The notes under the pieces: generated by a model
What the model was told of the DNA's origin: nothing
What the model saw: the letters and a program-made list of their open reading frames with translations, nothing else
The model's database searches: none
Made by a program: the position numbers and the translations under genes
From: JAADEM01 sp965371855
GTDB taxonomy: Bacteria > Bacteroidota > Bacteroidia > Bacteroidales > Marinilabiliaceae
NCBI GenBank assembly: GCA_965371855.1
Contig: CBDUZZ010000012.1
Span: 10,195 to 74,194, forward strand
Direction of reading: 5' to 3'
DNA: 64,000 bases
In this document: positions 1 to 6,687 of the stretch, piece by piece
Layout: every line of letters starts with the position of its first letter
How positions within the stretch are numbered: the first letter of the stretch is position 1

Positions 1-86
1 TTAGTTCAGGAAAAAAGGAATTAAAAATTGAGGTTACCGATAACCGTGGAAATGTAATTCTTAAAAAGTATAGCATTACGCTTTAA
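1..86 (+). CDS. 3' end of an unidentified gene (partial)
   Basis: The third forward frame is open from the window edge to a TAA at 84-86 and encodes about 27 residues ending in K-K-Y-S-I-T-L. The alternating hydrophobic and charged pattern (E-L-K-I-E-V-T-D, then N-V-I-L-K-K-Y) looks like the last two strands of an immunoglobulin-like or other beta-sandwich domain, as in the C-termini of many secreted Bacteroidota proteins. The family cannot be named from so little sequence. The other two forward frames stop within the first 25 bases. Confidence 0.45.
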   Translation, partial: SSGKKELKIEVTDNRGNVILKKYSITL

Positions 87-110
87 GTTAGTAATTAGTG
101 GTAAGTGATT

Positions 111-178
111 ATTGGTTATTCGTTATTGGATATTGGATATTGGATATTGGATATTGGATATTGGTTATTGGTTATTGG
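111..178. repeat. 7-bp tandem repeat array (ATTGGAT/ATTGGTT)
   Basis: Nearly ten uninterrupted copies of a 7-base unit. Five central units read ATTGGAT, the flanking units read ATTGGTT, one is ATTCGTT, and the last is cut to five bases. The period is exact over 68 bases with no indels. It lies in the gene-poor leader before the TPR gene. The pattern, degenerate at the edges and identical in the middle, is typical of a slippage-prone microsatellite. Confidence 0.9.
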
Positions 179-246
179 ACAGGTTCTGAATATATTAAGA
201 TACTATCATCTCCTCATTTCCCTAAATAGTTAAATTTACTCATCAT

Positions 247-286
247 CAAATCACCACATCCACAAATCCCCAAATCCATTTCAAAT
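247..286. repeat. Octamer-period AAATCNNC/ACATCNAC array
   Basis: A degenerate 8-base period runs as AAATCACC, ACATCCAC, AAATCCCC, AAATCCAT. The same pattern recurs at 2449-2496 (reverse orientation), 40918-40976 (reverse) and 46714-46753, each time in a spacer beside a gene end. The sequence shows the shared period; its function is unknown. Confidence 0.55.
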
Positions 287-289
287 GTT

Positions 290-297
290 TATATTTG
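290..297 (+). promoter_or_regulatory. Bacteroidota -7 box TATATTTG
   Basis: TATATTTG matches the Bacteroidota housekeeping -7 consensus TAnnTTTG exactly and lies 27 bases before the ATG of the TPR gene at 325. No convincing -33 TTTG was seen at the expected distance, so only the -7 element is supported. Confidence 0.4.
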
Positions 298-324
298 TCA
301 GATTAGATAACGTTTTTTAGTTTT

Positions 325-2451
325 ATGATAAAAAAGAAAAGGTTAACCATTATAATATTCCTGTTTGTTTCAGCTTTTTATTCCACTGCTCAAATCAATA
401 CCGACAGGATGCTTGCCATTGGACGGAATGCTCTCTATTTTGAAGATTATATTCTTGCCATACAGTATTTTAATAAGATAATAAGAGTTAAGCCCTATTT
501 GTCTCAACCATATTATTTCAGAAGTATAGCAAAATACAGCCTCGATGATTATAAAGGAGCCGAAGAGGATATTAAAAAAGCATTGGATATTAATCCTTTC
601 CTTGTTAATGCATATAACTTGTATGGTATTATTAAGCAAAAGGAGAATGATGCCGAAGACGCTATAAAAGTTTATTCTAAAGGTCTGGAGATAGAGGCGG
701 AGAATATTAATCTACTTATTAACAGGGGTAATAGTAAGATGTCTCTTAAGAAATACAAAGAGGCTATTGAAGATTATAATAATGTATTGGGAAATGATCC
801 GAATATAATAAGTGCCCGCTTGAACAGAGGCATGGCCAGAGTAAATGAAGGTGATACAATAGGCGCAATAGATGATTTTAGCCATGTAATAAAAATCAAT
901 CCTTACTTACCTGATGGATTTGCCAGCAGAGGAATTCTTTACTATCAGAAGAATGAGTTCGAGAAAGCTCTGGTAGATTACAATAAGGTTATTGACCTGT
1001 CTCCTGAAAAACCGGGTTTTTATATGAACAGAGGGGTAATTAGGTATCAGCTTGATGACCTTCAGGGTACTTTAGATGATTTTGATAAGGTTATTGAACT
1101 GGATCCAAAAAACACCATGGCTTATGCAAACAGGGGAATATTGCGAGCTCAGGTGGGTGATTATAATCGGGCTGTTGAGGATTTTTCACGTGTATTGGCG
1201 CTTGACCCTACTGATTTGTTAACATTGTATAACCGTGGATTGTTATATAACCAGATTGGTGAGTATAACCTTGCTGTACAAGATTTTAATATTGTAGCAG
1301 ATAATTATCAGAATTTTGGCCCTGTTTATTATGCCAGAGCTATGGCTAAACAAAAGTTAAATGACCTGAAAGGATTTACAGAGGATTATAATACAGCAAT
1401 GAAACTTGAGTCGGATAAGCGAAATCAGAGTAGTAAAGATGCTCTTGTGGCTAAAAATTCCGATAAAGACACTGATGAGGATGATACGAAACAACCTAAG
1501 GCAACTCGTAAAAAATCAGATAAGGACATTAGAAATTATGATAAGATTGCTATTTTGGATGATTTTGGTGCTGAAGAGGCAGAGGAAGAGGTGCCTGAAA
1601 CAATACGTGGAAAGGTACAAAACAGAAATATTATCATAGATATGGAACCCGTATTTGGCCTCTCTTTCTATTCGGCTGATTCGATGACCATTCGTACAAA
1701 CTATTTTGAACCGGAAGTGGAAAGGTTCAATAATAAAAAATGCTATACAGCATCTTTAAAAATTACTAATAGGGAAGCTGAGGCAGAAGGGTATAAAGCA
1801 TTGGCTTATTTTAATAAGATAAAAGAGGTTACTGATAAAATTGAAGCAGATAGTTGTGGTTATGAGTGTTATTTTATGCGAGGAGTGTTGTATGGCCTGG
1901 TTATGAATTATAATAATGCCATAATGGATTATGATGCTGTACTGAAACGAAAACCTGACGATATCTTAACACTTTTCAACAGGGCTTATGTCAGGTATAA
2001 GATGGTTGAGGTGATTCGTGCTATGGAAGAAGAGATGACTGTACCACAACAGATAAATCTGAAAGGTTCATCTAATATCACACCCAAAGGAGGGTCAACA
2101 GCATCCATAGTTCAGGGTAAAAAAGTTGAACAAATATTAGATTACAAATATATAGTAAATGACCTTAATAAAGTTATTGCTATTGATGACTTCTTTGAGT
2201 TTGCATGGTATAACAGGGGAATAATTAATGCTATTATTAAAGATTATGAAGCTGCCATCAAAGACTTCTCTAAAGCAATTGAAATAAATCCCGATTTTGC
2301 TGAAGCCTATTTTAACAGGGGGCTTACTAAGTTGTATTTGAAACATGAAGAGGAGGGTATTAAGGATTTGAGTAAGTCAGGAGAATTGGGTATGATTAAA
2401 GCATATAGTGTTATTAAGCGATACAGAGCACGGAAGAAAGGTGGGAAATGA
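325..2451 (+). CDS. Secreted tetratricopeptide-repeat protein
   Basis: 708 residues. An N-terminal K-rich start followed by a hydrophobic stretch (residues 8-22) gives a signal peptide. Residues about 25-370 are consecutive 34-residue TPR units, with recurrent A-Y-x-N-R-G and D-Y-N-K-V-I-x-L-x-P patterns. A charged, low-complexity linker (about 375-430, rich in K, D and E) separates these from a second region. More TPR units appear at about 530-565 and from 625 to the end. TPR proteins are protein-binding scaffolds; with a signal peptide this one probably acts in the periplasm or at the outer membrane. No enzymatic motif is visible and the partner is unknown. An exact -7 box lies upstream. 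Confidence 0.85.
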   Translation: MIKKKRLTIIIFLFVSAFYSTAQINTDRMLAIGRNALYFEDYILAIQYFNKIIRVKPYLSQPYYFRSIAKYSLDDYKGAEEDIKKALDINPFLVNAYNLYGIIKQKENDAEDAIKVYSKGLEIEAENINLLINRGNSKMSLKKYKEAIEDYNNVLGNDPNIISARLNRGMARVNEGDTIGAIDDFSHVIKINPYLPDGFASRGILYYQKNEFEKALVDYNKVIDLSPEKPGFYMNRGVIRYQLDDLQGTLDDFDKVIELDPKNTMAYANRGILRAQVGDYNRAVEDFSRVLALDPTDLLTLYNRGLLYNQIGEYNLAVQDFNIVADNYQNFGPVYYARAMAKQKLNDLKGFTEDYNTAMKLESDKRNQSSKDALVAKNSDKDTDEDDTKQPKATRKKSDKDIRNYDKIAILDDFGAEEAEEEVPETIRGKVQNRNIIIDMEPVFGLSFYSADSMTIRTNYFEPEVERFNNKKCYTASLKITNREAEAEGYKALAYFNKIKEVTDKIEADSCGYECYFMRGVLYGLVMNYNNAIMDYDAVLKRKPDDILTLFNRAYVRYKMVEVIRAMEEEMTVPQQINLKGSSNITPKGGSTASIVQGKKVEQILDYKYIVNDLNKVIAIDDFFEFAWYNRGIINAIIKDYEAAIKDFSKAIEINPDFAEAYFNRGLTKLYLKHEEEGIKDLSKSGELGMIKAYSVIKRYRARKKGGK

Positions 2452-2496
2452 TGTGTTAATGTGATAATTTGATGATGTATTGATGTGTTGATTGTC
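2449..2496. repeat. Octamer-period array, reverse orientation
   Basis: Read on the minus strand, the spacer after the TPR gene is CAATCAAC, ACATCAAT, ACATCATC, AAATTATC, ACATTAAC and so on. This is the same 8-base period as at 247 and 46714. It begins at the TPR stop codon. Confidence 0.5.
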
Positions 2497-2524
2497 AAAT
2501 AGCCAAACAATATAAATTAAAAAA

Positions 2525-4066
2525 ATGAAATTATTAGTAATCATTTTAAGTATTGCAGTCCTGTTTCAAGCTTGTGACACGCAAAAAAAACAACAAAAAA
2601 GCCTGCCAAACATTGTTTATATTTTAGCTGACGACCTGGGCTATGGAGATGTTTCATGTTTTAATGAAAATTCAAAAATTAAAACTCCTAATCTGGATAA
2701 GATGGCATCGGAAGGCATGCGCTTCACTGATATGCATACATCATCGTCAGTTTGCACACCTACCCGGTACGGTATCTTAACAGGCCGTTACAACTGGCGA
2801 TCAGGCATCAAACAAGGTGTATTATGGGGTAATTCAGATGCATTAATTCCTGAAACCCGTACCACTTTAGCATCTCTGTTAAAAAGAGCCGGATATAGTA
2901 CAGGATATATCGGCAAGTGGCATCTCGGATGGGATTGGGCAAAAGATGAAAACAAAAAAATAGACTTCTCAAAGCCCGTTACCCATACGCCTAACAACCT
3001 GGGATTTGATTATGCATACGGACATTGTGGTTCTTTAGATATGCCTCCTTATGTATATGTTGAAAATGGAATGCCGACTGCAATACCTGATTCTGTTACA
3101 GAAGGAAGAGTTGGTTATGATTTTTTTCGCAAAGGGTTAATTGCACCCGATTTTGACATGGAAGATGTTACACCCAACTTCTTTCGCCACGCAATGGATT
3201 TTGTCAACAAACATGCTAAAGAAGAAAATCCTTTCTTCTTGTACCTCCCTATCCCCTCCCCCCACACACCAATTCTGCCTACCGAAGAGTGGCAGGGAAA
3301 GAGTGGACTTAATCCGTATGGTGACTTTGTGATGATGATAGATAATTATATAGGTAAATTGCTAAAAACAATTGAAGATGCAGGTATTGAAGAAAACACC
3401 TTAATTATTTTCACCTCCGACAATGGTTGCTCCCCACAAGCCAAATTTGACATCCTGCTTGAAAAAGGTCACAATCCCAGTTATGTTTTCAGAGGATATA
3501 AAGCAGATATCTTTGACGGCGGTCACCGGGTGCCATTTATCGTTAAGTGGCCTGCACGAATAAAAAAAGCAACAACATTCGACAAAACAGCCTGTACAAC
3601 AGATTTCATGGCAACATGCGCAGAAGTTGCAGGAATACAACTAAAGGACAGTGAAGGAGAAGACAGCTATAGTATGCTACCAATTTTTGACAGCCCGCTC
3701 AAACCTGATTACAAAAGAGAATATACCATTCATCACTCAATCAACGGAAGCTTTTCAATCCGGAAAGATGACTGGAAACTTGTGTTATGTCCGGGATCAG
3801 GAGGTTGGTCCGATCCAAAACCTAAGAAAGCTGTAGAACTGGGATTGCCTGATATTCAGTTGTACAACCTGTCAAATGATATTGCTGAAAAAAACAATAT
3901 TTATGACAAAAACCCGGAAAAAATTAAAGAGCTGTATGATTTGCTAATGAAATGTATTGATGATGGCAGAAGCACCTCTGGAGCAATTCAGACTAATGAC
4001 AAATCACTACACAACGATTGGCCGCAACTGAAAAAAATAAAAGCCTTAGAGTCTGAAATAGAGTGA
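2525..4066 (+). CDS. Lipoprotein sulfatase, S1 family
   Basis: 513 residues of the alkaline-phosphatase-fold sulfatase family (PF00884). A lipobox ends at Cys17, so it is probably lipid-anchored. Metal-binding Asp36-Asp37 lie in the A-D-D-L-G-Y-G-D motif. The formylglycine site is C77-T-P-T-R followed by L-T-G-R, with Thr where the canonical C-x-P-S-R has Ser. Further marks are G-K-W-H-L-G near 132-137, an H-T-P motif, S-D-N-G near 300 and G-G-H-R-V-P near 336. Cys77 implies activation by an anaerobic or aerobic formylglycine maturase encoded elsewhere. The usual role is hydrolysis of sulfate esters from glycans. It sits well away from the SusCD locus, and its substrate cannot be told from sequence. 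Confidence 0.93.
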   Translation: MKLLVIILSIAVLFQACDTQKKQQKSLPNIVYILADDLGYGDVSCFNENSKIKTPNLDKMASEGMRFTDMHTSSSVCTPTRYGILTGRYNWRSGIKQGVLWGNSDALIPETRTTLASLLKRAGYSTGYIGKWHLGWDWAKDENKKIDFSKPVTHTPNNLGFDYAYGHCGSLDMPPYVYVENGMPTAIPDSVTEGRVGYDFFRKGLIAPDFDMEDVTPNFFRHAMDFVNKHAKEENPFFLYLPIPSPHTPILPTEEWQGKSGLNPYGDFVMMIDNYIGKLLKTIEDAGIEENTLIIFTSDNGCSPQAKFDILLEKGHNPSYVFRGYKADIFDGGHRVPFIVKWPARIKKATTFDKTACTTDFMATCAEVAGIQLKDSEGEDSYSMLPIFDSPLKPDYKREYTIHHSINGSFSIRKDDWKLVLCPGSGGWSDPKPKKAVELGLPDIQLYNLSNDIAEKNNIYDKNPEKIKELYDLLMKCIDDGRSTSGAIQTNDKSLHNDWPQLKKIKALESEIE

Positions 4067-4156
4067 GTGTTGATTTGTTGATATAAAATAACAATCCCAT
4101 AGCAATTATTGCAATTGACTTTGCGGTTAGGTAATGTGTTAAGAACTACTATACCT

Positions 4157-4312
4157 TAAATAGTGTCTGCAAGAAAACATAACACGGATCGTCATTGCGA
4201 GGACGATAGGACGAAGCAATCTATTGATATTCAATAGAGATTGCTTCACTCGTACCTCGTTCGCAATGACGCAAACCTCTAAATTTAATAGTTTTCTTGC
4301 AGACCCTATTTA
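4157..4312. mobile_element. 156-bp nested inverted-repeat (MITE-like) element
   Basis: The outer arms at 4157-4178 and 4291-4312 are 22-bp inverted repeats with one mismatch (TAAATAG...AAGAAAAC). Inside, a module CGTCATTGCGAGGACG...GAAGCAATCT (from 4190) meets its inverted copy AGATTGCTTC...CGCAATGACG (to 4271), so the whole piece can fold as one long hairpin. It has no coding capacity. It fills most of the spacer between the sulfatase and the truncated membrane gene. TA at both outer ends could be a target duplication. A related dimer, joined at the opposite module end, lies at 37355-37489. Confidence 0.75.
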
Positions 4313-4376
4313 GCCATAAAAACAAAAACATGAAGCAGTGTATCATTAACTCATTAAACCATTAGCTCATTGCCTT

Positions 4377-4733
4377 CTAAAACCAACCTTTCATAAAGTC
4401 GAAGCCTGTAACGGCTGCCCAGGCAAGAGAGTATGACCAAATGATTATACCTGCAACAAGATAAGGCATCAGTCTGGAACTGTTTTTTAAAACAATTAAT
4501 CCAATAATAATAGTGGGTATCGGACCCAGGATACCAGGAGAAAGTATTCCCACACCAACAAATCCATATCGGTCAAGCAATAACGAAAACTTACCTTTTC
4601 TTTTCTCCAGCTTCTCTTTAGACCATTTTTTCATCAACCATTTTTTTAGAGGTTCACCGGAGAAAAACAGAATAAAAACCGTAGCAATAGAGCCTAATGA
4701 AACATACAATCCTTCGCTGGCGCGGATTTGCAA
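4377..4733 (-). pseudogene. 5'-truncated small membrane protein (VTT / small multidrug export-like)
   Basis: 118 codons. About three hydrophobic segments (residues 9-26, 55-80, 88-112) flank a basic stretch rich in K. The segment Y-G-F-V-G-V-G-I-L-S-P-G-I-L-G-P recalls the Gly/Pro re-entrant loop of DedA/VTT and COG2426 small-multidrug-export-like proteins; this assignment is tentative. The frame begins with TTG inside a REP hairpin (4711-4745), so the first residues (Q-I-R-A-S-E) are encoded by the repeat. The original N-terminus, with at least one membrane helix, appears lost. A translated remnant is possible, but a damaged gene is more likely. Confidence 0.55.
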
Positions 4734-4745
4734 TCCGTGCCAACA
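4711..4745. repeat. REP hairpin, copy 1 (RAYT-associated)
   Basis: CGCTGGCGCGGATTTGCAAT followed by CCGTGCC. The CGGATT/AATCCG arms form a hairpin preceded by GCTGGCG. It is nearly identical to copy 2 at 4793-4827 and in the same orientation, about 80 bases apart. It lies downstream of the transposase gene and forms the apparent 5' end of the membrane remnant. Confidence 0.85.
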
Positions 4746-4792
4746 TTATTAATCACAAAAATGTATAACACCCCTTTATCTCCCAAATAATA

Positions 4793-4827
4793 CCCTCGCT
4801 GGCGCGGATTTGCAATCCGTGCCATTG
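4793..4827. repeat. REP hairpin, copy 2 (RAYT-associated)
   Basis: A direct repeat of copy 1 over about 28 bases (TCGCTGGCGCGGATTTGCAA then TCCGTGCCA). It lies 13 bases from the 3' end of the RAYT gene. With copies 1 and 3 it makes a REP-flanked transposase, the standard arrangement for this family. Confidence 0.87.
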
Positions 4828-4839
4828 TTGAAAACAATA

Positions 4840-5370
4840 CTATTTAATAACAATAACATCCAGCAATCCGTTTTCCCCGGCATAATCAATAGCACTACTG
4901 TACACATAATCTTCTGCCTTAAACACCAGGCCTTCTTCTACCGGGTTTTGATGAATATAATCAATTTTCTGGTCTATTACCTTGTTACTCCAAAGCTCAA
5001 TCGGCTTGTTGTCTGCTCTCCAAAAACGAAATCCTTCAGGTGTTTTAAATTGTTCCAACAACCACTCTTTTCGGCTTTCCTGATAATTATCTGCAATGGC
5101 TTTTGTTATCGCTTTGCTCGTAAATTTCTTATAATCACGAAGGATATCTGGCAATCTATAACCTTCTTTAGCGCGGATTACCAAATGTAAATGGTTAGTC
5201 ATTATGCACCATGCAAATATTTCAAGGCCTTTATGTTCCTGACAGTATTTCAAATTTTCTACAAGTATATTTTTGTATTCGTTTCGTGTAAACACATCTA
5301 CCCAACCTCGAACAGCAAACGAAACAAAATAAACCCCATCAGAATTATGAAATTTGTATTTCCGGCTCAT
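4840..5370 (-). CDS. REP-associated tyrosine transposase (RAYT, Y1_Tnp)
   Basis: 176 residues of the IS200-like HUH transposase fold (PF01797). The HUH histidines are H60-L61-H62 in M-T-N-H-L-H-L-V-I. The likely catalytic tyrosine is Y138 in the conserved Y-I-H-Q-N-P segment. A basic region after the HUH motif and the motif G-F-R-F-W-R-A-D near residue 113 fit the family. RAYTs nick and move REP hairpins as single strands. Two REPs lie just downstream and one inverted copy upstream, so the whole unit looks like a REPtron. Length and motifs are intact, so it may be active. No accessory gene or second transposase is present. Confidence 0.92.
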   Translation of the reverse strand: MSRKYKFHNSDGVYFVSFAVRGWVDVFTRNEYKNILVENLKYCQEHKGLEIFAWCIMTNHLHLVIRAKEGYRLPDILRDYKKFTSKAITKAIADNYQESRKEWLLEQFKTPEGFRFWRADNKPIELWSNKVIDQKIDYIHQNPVEEGLVFKAEDYVYSSAIDYAGENGLLDVIVIK

Positions 5371-5431
5371 TGTTCTACAATATTGACAATCTCAAATTTA
5401 AAATAATTTACAAAAACCTTCCAACCTTTCC

Positions 5432-5463
5432 GGCCACCGATTGCAAATCGGCGCCAGCGGGAG
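5432..5463. repeat. REP hairpin, copy 3, inverted
   Basis: Read on the minus strand it is CGCTGGCGCCGATTTGCAAT then CGGTGGCC, opposite in direction to copies 1 and 2. The stem carries CCGATT/AATCGG where copies 1 and 2 carry CGGATT/AATCCG. Both sides have changed together, so pairing is kept. It lies about 60 bases upstream of the RAYT start. Confidence 0.85.
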
Positions 5464-5541
5464 CCTCACTAAAGCTTCGCTATTTGATTTTTTATAATAA
5501 ACAGTTGGTTCTTTTATCCAGTTCTCATTCCAATTACCATC

Positions 5542-6624
5542 TTAAAAAACATCCTTAGATTCTTCTATCTTCTTAATCTCATGCTTTATATCATCCTCAC
5601 CACTAAGAAATACAGCAATCCACCTTGTTTTCTCGTTAGCTTCAAAATAGATTTTAGCAATCATAGTAAGCGGAACAGATAAGAACATACCAATAATACC
5701 AAGAAGCCATCCCCAAAACACCAAAGAGACAAAAACCACGAGTGTTGATAGGCCTAAACCATTAGCCATAATTCTTGGTTCAATAATACTACCAATAATC
5801 ACATTAACAGCCAAATAACCTACTCCTGTCCACAAGGCACCATAAGGGCCAATCTGAATCAAAGCCAACAAAACAGCAGGAATAGCGGCAAGCAATGAAC
5901 CTATATTTGGAATGTAATTCATTAAGAAAGCAATTAACCCCCATAGGATAGGATAATCGACACCTATAATGGTTAACCACACACCAATTAACACACCAGT
6001 GGCTAAACTAGTTAAAGATTTAATGGAAAGATAATGCCGGACACCATGAATTACCTTTCTGTATTTTTCATTATCAGCTTCAGGATTAGATGATGTAAGT
6101 CGTATTTTCATAGGCAATGAACTCGCTTCCAACAAAATAAAGGAAACCGTTAAAAGAATTAATGCGGATGTACTCATAAGGTTACCAACACTATTCAAAA
6201 TGTTTGCAGTAAAAGACAAGATTTTTCTACTATCAAAACTTTTTAACAAATTATCGCCATGAAACTCTATTCCCAAATTCCCAAGTGTGCTAATCCATTT
6301 AATTTCCATTGCCTCCAATTTATCCTGATAGGTTGGAAGGCTCTGTGTAAACATGGCAATTGAGGTTCCGGTAACACCCCCAATAATCGTAATAAAAAGC
6401 AACATAACAATCAAGACAATAATTACCGCAAGAACATTAGGAACACCCTTCTTTTTTAACCAGGATAGCGGATAAGCACCTATTATACTAATAAACAGTG
6501 CTAAAAGAAATGGTGTAATAATAGATGAAGCGGCTCTTAATCCTGCTAAGATTACAATTACTCCGGCTATGTGCATTAACGGACTCTGATGAAAAATTAA
6601 TGCTGCTTTATTTCTTTCTCCCAT
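5542..6624 (-). CDS. AI-2E family transporter (PF01594)
   Basis: 360 residues with about eight hydrophobic segments in the order typical of AI-2E/YdiK/PerM proteins. Two N-terminal helix pairs (residues 16-50 and 60-90) come first, then a soluble loop (about 90-150). The conserved C-terminal membrane block holds N-Y-I-P-N-I-G-S near 240, followed by E-P-R-I-M-A-N-G-L-G-L near 282. The family exports small molecules or works as Na+(Li+)/H+ antiporters. The name comes from E. coli TqsA and does not prove autoinducer transport. It is a single gene on the minus strand, and the GH116 gene upstream ends 64 bases before its start. Start ATG at 6624 gives the usual short N-terminus. Confidence 0.85.
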   Translation of the reverse strand: MGERNKAALIFHQSPLMHIAGVIVILAGLRAASSIITPFLLALFISIIGAYPLSWLKKKGVPNVLAVIIVLIVMLLFITIIGGVTGTSIAMFTQSLPTYQDKLEAMEIKWISTLGNLGIEFHGDNLLKSFDSRKILSFTANILNSVGNLMSTSALILLTVSFILLEASSLPMKIRLTSSNPEADNEKYRKVIHGVRHYLSIKSLTSLATGVLIGVWLTIIGVDYPILWGLIAFLMNYIPNIGSLLAAIPAVLLALIQIGPYGALWTGVGYLAVNVIIGSIIEPRIMANGLGLSTLVVFVSLVFWGWLLGIIGMFLSVPLTMIAKIYFEANEKTRWIAVFLSGEDDIKHEIKKIEESKDVF

Positions 6625-6687
6625 CTCAATTTCCCTTTCGTAGTTTTATTTTACTGCAATATAAATAAAAAAAATATTCACAACAAA

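Noticed and set aside
111..178. Possible CRISPR-like array
   Set aside because: The unit is 7 bases with no spacers, and there are no cas genes in the window. It is a simple tandem repeat.
5542..6624. Quorum-sensing (AI-2) function for the transporter
   Set aside because: No luxS or lsr genes are nearby, and the family name is historical.
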